Shown: piece after piece, positions 53,099-60,166 of the stretch
Layout: each line of letters begins with the position of its first letter
Numbering within the stretch: position 1 is the first letter of the stretch
Assembly (NCBI GenBank): GCA_964473525.1
Contig: CAYYPK010000033.1
Span: 1 to 64,000, forward strand
Origin: GCA-2687025 sp964473525
Lineage (GTDB): Bacteria > Poribacteria > WGA-4E > GCA-2687025
Direction: 5' to 3'
DNA length: 64,000 nt
Notes under the pieces: model-generated
Database searches by the model: none
What the model saw: the letters and a program-made list of their open reading frames with translations, nothing else
Told to the model about the DNA's origin: nothing
Position numbers and translations under genes: made by a program

Positions 53099-53769
53099 AT
53101 GAGGGCTGTCGCAACGTGGGTCACGCTTCTGCTGGCTTTCGCGCCGACCATCGCGCGGGCGCAAGAGGGCGTCTGGCGCGAGGCGCGGCAGCTCGGGGAG
53201 GCCAGGGCATACCTCGGCGCGGCGCCGGTTGACGGCCGCGTCTACACGGTCGGAGGCATTCGGGGGTGGCCTCCGCTCTCGTCTGTGGAGGAATACGATC
53301 CGTCGCGGGACGTCTGGCGGGAGCGGGAGCCGCTCCCCGTGCCGCGCATGGCCCTCGCCGTGCTGGGCGCGGGCAACCTGCTGTACGCGGTTGCTGGAGC
53401 CACCAGCACGGCCTGGATCGGCCGCGTCGACGTCTACGACCCTGGCGCCGACCGCTGGAGTGAGCGCGCCCCGCTACCAGATGGCCGCGGCTACGTCGGG
53501 GCGGCGGCCGCTTTCGGGGGGCTGTACATCGTCGGCGGGTGGACCGGTATCGTCACGACGGCTCGCGTTGACCGTTACGACCCGGCGGTGGACGAGTGGA
53601 CACGCGTGGCTGACCTACCGACGCCTCGGGCGGGCGCTGCGGCGTGCGCCGCGCGCGGTAGATCTACGTGCTCGGGGCCGGGGCGAAGGCGTCGGCGACA
53701 GGGGGCCGCTGACCGACTCGCTCTTGGAATACGACCCGCTCGCGGACGTGTGGGCAGAACGGGCGCCCC
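53099..53769 (+). CDS. Secreted kelch-repeat protein, N-terminal part before frameshifts and a gap
   Basis: The ATG at 53099 has GGAGG upstream and begins a signal peptide (TWVTLLLAFAPTIARAQ). Kelch repeats follow: AYLGAAPVDGRVYTVGG, SSVEEYDPSRDVWREREPLPVPR, VDVYDPGADRWSERAPLPDGRGY and GGLYIVGGWTG. Homology continues only to about 53650. There, two further one-base shifts are needed to read IYVLGA and then TDSLLEYDPLADVWAERAP just before the run of Ns at 53770. With the piece after the gap, the gene would encode a six-bladed beta-propeller of roughly 340 residues. The faults lie next to a scaffold gap, so sequence error is likelier than true decay. Confidence 0.7.
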
Positions 53770-53779
53770 NNNNNNNNNN
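53770..53779. other. Assembly gap of ten Ns
   Basis: Ten unresolved bases lie inside the kelch-repeat gene. The true length is unknown. The sequence immediately before it needs two frame corrections. Confidence 0.98.
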
Positions 53780-54119
53780 TTGATCTGCTAGCGGCCTTGG
53801 AAGCGGCGGGCGACTGTACGCCGTGGGAGGCCGCGACAGCGAGGTGGACGCCCTCTCCCAGGTTGCATCGGTCACGGAGTACGACCCTCTCACGGACACG
53901 TGGATGCCCCGGCCGTCGCTTCCTGAGGCGCGCATGGCTCTCGCGGCTGCGGGCGTCGGGTCTGTGGTCTACGCGATCGGCGGAGTCGCCGACGGGCAGT
54001 GGTCCGATCGAGTCGCGGAATACGATACGGGTCTGTCGGCTCTATCCGTGGGGGCGGCGGGCCGCACGCTCGCCGGATGGGCGGAAATCAGACGAGAGGC
54101 GCGGGGCTGGACACGTTAG
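53780..54119 (+). CDS. Kelch-repeat protein, C-terminal part after the gap
   Basis: In the frame ending at 54119 the sequence reads GSGGRLYAVGGRDSEVDALSQ, then SVTEYDPLTDTWMPRPSLPEARMALAAAG and VVYAIGGVADGQWSDRVAEYD, which are kelch blades. They evidently belong to the same protein as the part before the gap. The stop overlaps the convergent hemA stop by 4 bases. Extracellular or periplasmic location follows from the signal peptide on the first part; the ligand is unknown. Confidence 0.65.
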
Positions 54120-55384
54120 CTGCGCTCTGGATCGTCTGTGAGGCCGAACATAGACGAGATGATCGAGATGCGGTCACGGTCGGCGTCGTCTTCGGCGTTC
54201 AGGCCCTTTAGCGCCAGCGTGGGCGTGTGAAGCAGCTTCTGCAGCATCCGCCGCGACGCCTCGTCGACGGCTTCCCACTCGTCCTCGGAGAGCCTGCCTC
54301 GCATGCGTTCGAGTTCGGTCTTCCGAACGTCCTCGAATTTGCTGCGTAGCGTCTTCACCGCGTCCTGGGCGGGAAGCGACGTGTGCCATTGCGCAAGCTG
54401 CCCGGTCTCGCGGCGCACGATGGATTCGGCCTCGGGCAACTCGTTGCGGCGCAGCTCGATGTTGCGTTCGATCTCGGAGCGCAAGCCATCGATGCCGTAG
54501 AGCGTCGCGTTGGCCATATCCCCGATGGTCGGGTCGACGTTGCGCGGGTGCCCCAAGTCCACGATGATCATGGGGGCCTCGCGGTCCACGAGTAGGTTCC
54601 GCACATCGTCGGCTGTCACAAGGTGGCCCGGCCCGGAGCTGGCGCAGACGACGGCGTCCACCTTCGCCAGCATGCCCGCCTTCTCCGACGCGTCGCATGC
54701 GTCGGCGCCGACTTGCGCCGCGAGGGCCTCGGACCTTGCCGATGTCCGGCTCAGCACGGTAAGGCCGGCACCCATGTCCGCTCCGAGGTACTGCGCGACC
54801 TGCTCCGCGATGTCGCCGGTGCCGAAGAGGAGTACACGACGACCCCGCAGCTCGCCCAGATGGCTCCGCAGAACGCCGTGCGTCGCAGACGCCAACGACA
54901 CGGAGCCGACGCCGATTGACGTGTCGGTCCGAACGCGCTTGGCGACGTGCAGGCACCGGTGGAACACCTCGTTCAGGAAGGTGCCCGCAGAGCCGGCTTC
55001 GCGCGCGGTCTGCATCGCCGTCTTGACCTGCCCCAGGATTTCGGGCTCGCCCAGCACCATCGAGTCCAGTCCCGACGCGACACGGAACAGGTGGCGCACC
55101 GCGTCGTCATCGCCGTGCTCGTACCAGTACTCCGGTTCACGCACCGCGCCGTTGCCGACCACACCGTCCAGCACGCGCGATACGATGGCGCCTAGATCGG
55201 TGCTCGGGGGGCCGGCCAGGTAGAACTCCGTGCGGTGGCATGTGCTGAGGACAAACGCCTCTGGCGCCCCCGCGCGCGAGAACGCGTCGAGAAGCGTGCC
55301 CACGTCGCCCTTGCCGAACGCAAGGCGTTCGCGGATGTCTACCGGAGCAGTTGCGTGGTTCACACCACGGATATAGCAGTGCAC
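54116..55384 (-). CDS. hemA: Glutamyl-tRNA reductase
   Basis: The 422-residue enzyme shows the GluTR signatures: GVNHATAPVDIRERLAF, the catalytic Cys49 in LSTCHRTEFYL, GLDSMVLGEPEILGQVK, the NADPH Rossmann motif LLFGTGDIAEQVAQYL, VCASSG and the C-terminal dimerisation helix. It reduces Glu-tRNA to glutamate semialdehyde, the first step of tetrapyrrole synthesis. The conserved Asn after the catalytic cysteine (STCNRTE) is His50 here. The start is GTG with GGAGAAGAG ahead. It is third in a minus-strand group with chdC-like and siroheme decarboxylase genes. Confidence 0.95.
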   Translation of the reverse strand: MHCYIRGVNHATAPVDIRERLAFGKGDVGTLLDAFSRAGAPEAFVLSTCHRTEFYLAGPPSTDLGAIVSRVLDGVVGNGAVREPEYWYEHGDDDAVRHLFRVASGLDSMVLGEPEILGQVKTAMQTAREAGSAGTFLNEVFHRCLHVAKRVRTDTSIGVGSVSLASATHGVLRSHLGELRGRRVLLFGTGDIAEQVAQYLGADMGAGLTVLSRTSARSEALAAQVGADACDASEKAGMLAKVDAVVCASSGPGHLVTADDVRNLLVDREAPMIIVDLGHPRNVDPTIGDMANATLYGIDGLRSEIERNIELRRNELPEAESIVRRETGQLAQWHTSLPAQDAVKTLRSKFEDVRKTELERMRGRLSEDEWEAVDEASRRMLQKLLHTPTLALKGLNAEDDADRDRISIISSMFGLTDDPERS

Positions 55385-55459
55385 AGGCTCTTCTCCGTGT
55401 CGTCACTCTTGCGCCCGAAGGCGATGTCGTCGCCGCATCGAGGTATTGCGTGCCGCGCG

Positions 55460-56515
55460 CTACGAAGCCGCAGCGGTCGCGGTGGCGGGCTGGTGCTTCT
55501 CCAGCCAGCGATCGTAATCGTCCGTGAAGTACTCTACGCGCGTCTTCTTGAACTCGCGCGTGCTGTAGAGCATGTCGTAACGCTCGATTCCCGTGCGCTC
55601 CTGTACCGCCTTCGCCACGGCCTCGCAGTCCTCCTTGGACTTGCCGTGGATCATGGAGAAGACGTTGTACGGCCAGTCTGGGTACGTGGGGCGTAGGTAG
55701 CAGTGGCTGATGTTGCGGAACTCAGCCATGATGTCGCCCGCGGCGTCCGCCTTGTCGGGATCCACGGCCCAGACGCCCATGCCGTTCACCCTGTAGCCGG
55801 CCTTCTGGTGCCGCAGGATCGCCGCGAAACGCCGCAGCATCTTGCGTTCCGTGAGGTCGGCTGCGATCGCGAACAGCTCTGCCTGGGACACCCCGACGGC
55901 CTTGGCAGCCGCCGCGAACGGCTCCGGCACATACTCAATGTGCCTCTGCATCTCGCGCACGAACGCGCGCTCCTGCTGCGTCAGGGCGGCCGTTTCCTGC
56001 CTGACTTCGCTCCGGAAGCCCTTGTCGTCCGAGGTCGCGGTGGCGTCCATGGTGCCCGTCATGTCCAGCTTCACGCCGATCTTGTACAGCGTGAGCGTGG
56101 GCAACATGCGGTAGGATGAACCGGTCTCCTCGGCGAGCATCTTCACATCGGCTTCGGTGTCGCCTTCGGGCGGCACAGCGATGGTGAACCAGACGTTGTA
56201 CTCGTGGTTCCGCTCGTAGTTGTGGCTGACGCCCGGGTGCCGGTTGATCGCGCGCACGGTCTCCGTGAGCGTCTCCTCCGCCGACTTGAACGCGACGAGG
56301 CTGCTCTTGTAGCCCAGCGCCCGCGTATCGAATATGGCGCTGATCTGGCGGATGATCTGGCCCTTGCGCAACGCCGTCGTGCGGTCGATGGCGTCCTGCT
56401 CGGAGATGCCGATCGCCTCGCCCATCTGCTGGAAGGGGCGCTGTACGAGTGGGAAATCGTCCTGCATGATGTTCAGGAGACGGCCGTCTACTTCGTCCAC
56501 TTCGTGCGTCGGCAT
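55460..56515 (-). CDS. Fused siroheme decarboxylase (AhbA-AhbB/NirD-L type, Lrp/AsnC fold)
   Basis: The 351-residue protein consists of two similar AsnC-like units in one chain. The first (about 6-150) has DEVDGRLLNIMQDDFPLVQRP, QISAIFDTRALGYKSSLVAF and VSHNYERNHEYNVWFTI. The second (about 178-335) has ALTQQERAFVREMQRHI, RRFAAILRHQKAGYRVNGMGVW and ISHCYLRPTYPDWPYNVFSMIHGKS. These are the marks of AhbA/AhbB and NirDLGH proteins, which decarboxylate siroheme to 12,18-didecarboxysiroheme on the way to haem or haem d1. In most organisms the two are separate subunits. The GGAGGC and stop of the preceding chdC-like gene lie directly before its ATG, implying coupling. Confidence 0.85.
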   Translation of the reverse strand: MPTHEVDEVDGRLLNIMQDDFPLVQRPFQQMGEAIGISEQDAIDRTTALRKGQIIRQISAIFDTRALGYKSSLVAFKSAEETLTETVRAINRHPGVSHNYERNHEYNVWFTIAVPPEGDTEADVKMLAEETGSSYRMLPTLTLYKIGVKLDMTGTMDATATSDDKGFRSEVRQETAALTQQERAFVREMQRHIEYVPEPFAAAAKAVGVSQAELFAIAADLTERKMLRRFAAILRHQKAGYRVNGMGVWAVDPDKADAAGDIMAEFRNISHCYLRPTYPDWPYNVFSMIHGKSKEDCEAVAKAVQERTGIERYDMLYSTREFKKTRVEYFTDDYDRWLEKHQPATATAAAS

Positions 56516-56516
56516 G

Positions 56517-57269
56517 TCAGCCTCCTAAGCTGTCTATCACGGCTTCGATGTCGCCGCGAATGCAGGTGTAGATGGGCGTGTCGCGCTTCGTGTAGCTGCT
56601 CGCCTGGGACTCGCGCATCTCCATGACCAGATCCACGAACTGCTCCAGGTAGTCCGTCTCGAACGCGACGACGAACTCCTGGTCGTCTAGCCCGAAGGAG
56701 TAGGTCGTGTTCAGCTTGATTTGTGGGTACTTGTGGCCCACCTCAATGTGTTCGTTCATCATGCCCTGACGGGCATGTGACGTCAGGCGGTACCACTCAC
56801 GCGTCTTCTCGAAGGGGTAGACGACGATGTATTTCCGTTCGGCTGGGATGATCGTCGTCCGCGTTCCCTCCTGGTCGTCGTGCACGTGCTCGTCTACGTA
56901 GACCGAGCGCTTCGTCATCGACAGGCTGGAGTGCGCTGTGTCCACGTAGGCGCCCAGCCCGGTGCGCGCCAACGCCGTCGACATCTCGGTGAAGTCCTCG
57001 ACGCGGTAGCTGATGCGCCACAGCATGAAGTCGACTTCCGGCCGAATCCCGAACAGCGTGTATGGGTAGACCATCACGTTCTGGCGGAACTCGTGATACA
57101 CGGCGAGCCATTCGGCAATGCCGCGGTCTCGTTCGTCCTTCGGGAGACGCCGAAACGCTGGGTCAAGCTTGCAGTAAAGGAAGTTAACGAACTGGCGCGG
57201 CTCAGCTTCCGCCGCCGATGCGCCCTGCGATGCTGGCGGGCCTCCGCCATGTCCACGTGCTGTCTGCAT
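56517..57269 (-). CDS. Coproheme decarboxylase / chlorite dismutase-family protein
   Basis: The 250-residue protein belongs to the chlorite dismutase-like superfamily. Tyr151 in YIVVYPFEKTREWY corresponds to the catalytic tyrosine of HemQ/ChdC coproheme decarboxylases. Putative axial histidines lie at 174 or 179 in MMNEHIEVGHKYPQIK, followed by TTYSFGLDDQEFVVAFE and YTKRDTPIYTC. The distal Arg of true chlorite dismutases is not evident. A short glycine-rich N-terminal tail precedes the fold. Being directly upstream of a siroheme decarboxylase gene and hemA, it likely makes haem b from Fe-coproporphyrin III. GGAGG lies 7 bases before the ATG. Confidence 0.88.
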   Translation of the reverse strand: MQTARGHGGGPPASQGASAAEAEPRQFVNFLYCKLDPAFRRLPKDERDRGIAEWLAVYHEFRQNVMVYPYTLFGIRPEVDFMLWRISYRVEDFTEMSTALARTGLGAYVDTAHSSLSMTKRSVYVDEHVHDDQEGTRTTIIPAERKYIVVYPFEKTREWYRLTSHARQGMMNEHIEVGHKYPQIKLNTTYSFGLDDQEFVVAFETDYLEQFVDLVMEMRESQASSYTKRDTPIYTCIRGDIEAVIDSLGG

Positions 57270-57319
57270 TCTAAGCCTCCAACGCGATCACGGTACCCGT
57301 TCCATTTATAGACCGTGGA

Positions 57320-58369
57320 TCACGCGCTGAGAAGGACGCGTGCCTCTTCCGAATCTTCCGGCACGCCCTTGAAGTCCATCACCGGCTCTTCGATGCCGAA
57401 GTTCTCGGCGTACAGGTCCGCGAGCCGACTCATTTCCTCGGCGGTGATGTCCGCGCAGTCTGACGTGCCAGCGAAGTCTTCGATCTGCGCTGCGTCGTAG
57501 ATGTTCGGCAGCGTCGTTACGACGTGGGCGTCTGACAGGAGCCACTTGAGGGCTAGCTGGCCCATGGTCGCGCCGTCGCGGCTTTCCGTCAGGAAACCCA
57601 CCGTCTCGAGCTTCTTAATGCCGTTGAGCAGCCATGAACGCGGACGGTGCCGCCTGTGGTCGTGCTTCTCGAACTGGGTGTCCTCGGTGTAGTGACCTTC
57701 GAGCAGACCAGAAGAGTGCGGCACACGGACGAGTACTCCCTTGCCGGTCTCTTTCGCTTCCGCGGTGAGCGGCGCCCCGGGGAACTGCTCGAACAGGTTA
57801 TTGATGATCTGCACCGTGCTGATGTCGCGCGTGCGCATCGCCGCCTTGCCCTCGACAATCCAGCCGTTCGCCGGGCCCATCGCGACGCCGTACGCGCGCA
57901 CCTTGCCCTCGGCCTTCAGCGAGTCGAGCGTGTCGTAGATGTCGTCGTTGGCGACCGAGTCCGCCTTGATGTTGTGGACCTGGTAGAGGTCGATGTTGTC
58001 ACGGCCGAGCCGCTTCAGGCTCTGCTCGCAGGCGTACCGGATGTACTCGGGTTCCCAAATCTGCGGCAGTTCGCGTTGCCCACGCGAGCGCGCCTCGCCG
58101 TAGCCGTAGATGTCGTAGCCGAACTTCGTCCCGACCACGATGTCCTTCACGCCGTCGCCGAACGCCGTCGCGAGGATGCTCTCGCCGCGACCGTTGCCGT
58201 ACGTGTCGGCCGTGTCGAAGAAGGTGTAGCCGAGGTCGTGCGCGTGGTTGAGGAGCCGGGAGGCCTCCTCGTCGGAGTAGTCGCCCCACCAGCCGGCGCT
58301 GAGCGTCCACACGCCAAAGCCGACCTCAGAGACGGAGATGTCCGTGCCCGGAATGAGACGGTATTTCAC
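57320..58369 (-). CDS. Aldo/keto reductase
   Basis: From the GTG at 58369 the protein has 349 residues and the AKR barrel motifs: VSEVGFGVWTL, FFDTADTYGNGRGESIL with catalytic Asp and Tyr, VVGTKFGYD with the Lys, DLYQVHN with the His, and the C-terminal GQLALKWLLSD. It would reduce aldehydes or ketones with NADPH. GGAGGG precedes the GTG; the frame extends upstream by 22 codons without homology. It lies 50 bases upstream of the haem genes on the same strand and could be transcribed with them, though a role in haem synthesis is not expected. Confidence 0.9.
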   Translation of the reverse strand: MKYRLIPGTDISVSEVGFGVWTLSAGWWGDYSDEEASRLLNHAHDLGYTFFDTADTYGNGRGESILATAFGDGVKDIVVGTKFGYDIYGYGEARSRGQRELPQIWEPEYIRYACEQSLKRLGRDNIDLYQVHNIKADSVANDDIYDTLDSLKAEGKVRAYGVAMGPANGWIVEGKAAMRTRDISTVQIINNLFEQFPGAPLTAEAKETGKGVLVRVPHSSGLLEGHYTEDTQFEKHDHRRHRPRSWLLNGIKKLETVGFLTESRDGATMGQLALKWLLSDAHVVTTLPNIYDAAQIEDFAGTSDCADITAEEMSRLADLYAENFGIEEPVMDFKGVPEDSEEARVLLSA

Positions 58370-58573
58370 GCTCTCTTGCCCTCCGATGATGCCGTTGAGA
58401 ACACCGCCTGTCCCACGTGCAGCTGGCGCCCCCAAATCCTGAGACAGATTATAGCACTCGACTTCACCCCGGCAAGCCAGGCAAACCCCTCTACTTGGGC
58501 CTTCTCACGTGGTGATATTCCCGCTGCTGAGGGCGAAATCCTGTCGTGACGTGAAGGCCCGACGTGTTGTCGG

Positions 58574-59650
58574 CTACGGGGCCCAGGAGGGCTGCGCCTC
58601 CTGGAACGGACTCGTCGTCAGTCGCAATTCCGCGCCGGTCGCTACGTCTACCGACCAGATGTCGTGAGAGCCGTAGGACCATCTCTTGAAGGCGATGCGC
58701 GAACTGTCAGGGGACCACGACAGCCGGCCAGCTGTCCCCCCGCCGCCAACTATCCGACGGGCGCCATCCAGAGTCGCGGGTACCACCGCTATGACCGGCC
58801 CGTCATCGTAGTGGCCCACGGCGAGCCACCTGCCGTCGGGAGACCAGGCTGGCGTGATGTACAGACCGACGGGTGGCCCGACGTTGATCCCTGTGAGCGC
58901 GTCCATCACGTACAGCTGCGAGAAGTCCTCCGGTCCCTTGCCGATGGCCTGGTAGGCGATGCGGCCACCTGACGGCGACCAGGCGGGATGGGACGCCGAC
59001 GTGTTCGCACCGGTCAGCGGCCAGGATGCGCCTGTAACCGTGTCGAGGACATGTATGAGCGATCCGTTGCCAGTCCATATTCTGGCCGCCAACAGCCGGC
59101 CGTCGGGCGCCCATGACAGGTCGCGTACGTCCTGCCGCTCCTCAGATAGGCGACGGATGTTCGCGCCGTCGGGGTCGACCGTGTAGAGCCACCCTCCGGA
59201 AACGTACGCGAGGCGCCGACTGTCTGGGCGCCACGCTGGCTCCGCGGCGTGCGTGGGGATGCCGGGCATGGGCCGCTTGTCAGTGCCGTCTGGTTCCATC
59301 AGAAAGATGCGATCACCCCACACGAACGCAATCGTGCCGGTCGCTGCCTTAACGCTCCGGGGGCTCCTCACGTTGGTGCGCTCCAGGCGGCTCCGGAGTG
59401 GTGCTGCGGAGGCGGCCTCTCGAAGGACCGGCACGTATGAGGAGTCTGCGGCGTCACCACGGTGCTCAGTGGGCGTTGCGTCTTCTCCGCACGCCGTCGC
59501 CGTGGCCAATGCGGCGATCGCCAGCCACATGAGCGAGATTGCTGACGGCGCGCGCGAAGCACCACGCCGCCAAAGGAGGGGACCGGCCAGGCTCCCGTGC
59601 GTGTCGATGGTGGATCTGCGCACCGGGTACCCAATCGATTGCGGGCCCAC
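58574..59650 (-). CDS. Exported TolB-like beta-propeller protein
   Basis: The 358-residue product has a hydrophobic segment (about 39-54, LMWLAIAALATATAC) that may be a lipoprotein signal. PD40/WD40-like beta-propeller repeats follow: IAFVWGDRIFLMEPDGTDKR, EPAWRPDSRRLAYVSGG, LSWAPDGRLLAARIW, HPAWSPSGGRIAYQA, PAWSPDGRWLAVGHY and LSWSPDSSRIAFKRWSYGSHDIWSVD. The GTG start at 59650 keeps basic residues before the hydrophobic segment; ATG 59530 is an alternative. It resembles the propeller part of the sigma-fusion protein 0.5 kb away on the other strand. The function is unknown. Confidence 0.75.
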   Translation of the reverse strand: MGPQSIGYPVRRSTIDTHGSLAGPLLWRRGASRAPSAISLMWLAIAALATATACGEDATPTEHRGDAADSSYVPVLREAASAAPLRSRLERTNVRSPRSVKAATGTIAFVWGDRIFLMEPDGTDKRPMPGIPTHAAEPAWRPDSRRLAYVSGGWLYTVDPDGANIRRLSEERQDVRDLSWAPDGRLLAARIWTGNGSLIHVLDTVTGASWPLTGANTSASHPAWSPSGGRIAYQAIGKGPEDFSQLYVMDALTGINVGPPVGLYITPAWSPDGRWLAVGHYDDGPVIAVVPATLDGARRIVGGGGTAGRLSWSPDSSRIAFKRWSYGSHDIWSVDVATGAELRLTTSPFQEAQPSWAP

Positions 59651-59727
59651 ATCTCTTAGTTAAGGCTACGCAATTGAGGCTAGGCCACGGAGTGGCACGC
59701 GGCAAGCCGCACAGGCTCGAACCCTGG

Positions 59728-60057
59728 CTATTCGGGCCGATCTCCCGCTCGTGGGGCCACCGTGCGCCGGCACTCGTCCACTACGTCGGGCGGTACAAGC
59801 CGCAACGCACCCCACACAAGCGCCGGCACGATGACAACGTCATCCAGTTGTCCCAGCACGGGTATGAAGTCGGGTATGAGGTCGAAGGGCAGAAGGATGT
59901 AACCGACGGCAAGACCGAGCAGCCACTTGGCCGGGCGGGGCGTGCGCGGATGCGCCAACACCAGTCGGTACACGTCCAGCTCGTTCCTGAGCAGTTTACC
60001 CACGGCCCGGAACCGTTCCGACACGGTGCTGTGTCTGCGTCGTTCCGTCGCGTTCAC
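59728..60057 (-). CDS. DUF1232 (YkvA-like) membrane-associated protein
   Basis: The 109-residue protein has a basic N-terminal part and the DUF1232 core PAKWLLGLAVGYILLPFDLIPDFIPVLGQLDD, with its invariant SPxDLIPDF-type motif, followed by LVWGALRLVPPDVVDECR. These proteins are small membrane-associated helices of unknown function. The start is GTG 60057 with GGAGG eight bases upstream. The gene is divergent from the sigma-fusion gene starting near 60167. Confidence 0.85.
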   Translation of the reverse strand: MNATERRRHSTVSERFRAVGKLLRNELDVYRLVLAHPRTPRPAKWLLGLAVGYILLPFDLIPDFIPVLGQLDDVVIVPALVWGALRLVPPDVVDECRRTVAPRAGDRPE

Positions 60058-60166
60058 GCGTTTGCCTCCGCGCGGCCAATGGTAACATGGCCGCGCCGAC
60101 GCAGTCCAAAATCAGTGTGGGGCAACGGGTACGTTCGCGCGTCTCCAGTGTCGAAGGGATCGGACA

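Noticed and set aside
59690..59740. A TTCGAGC-containing stem resembling a tRNA T-arm on the minus strand
   Set aside because: No matching acceptor, D-arm or anticodon stem could be folded around it, the T-stem has a mismatch at its base, and part lies in the DUF1232 coding region.
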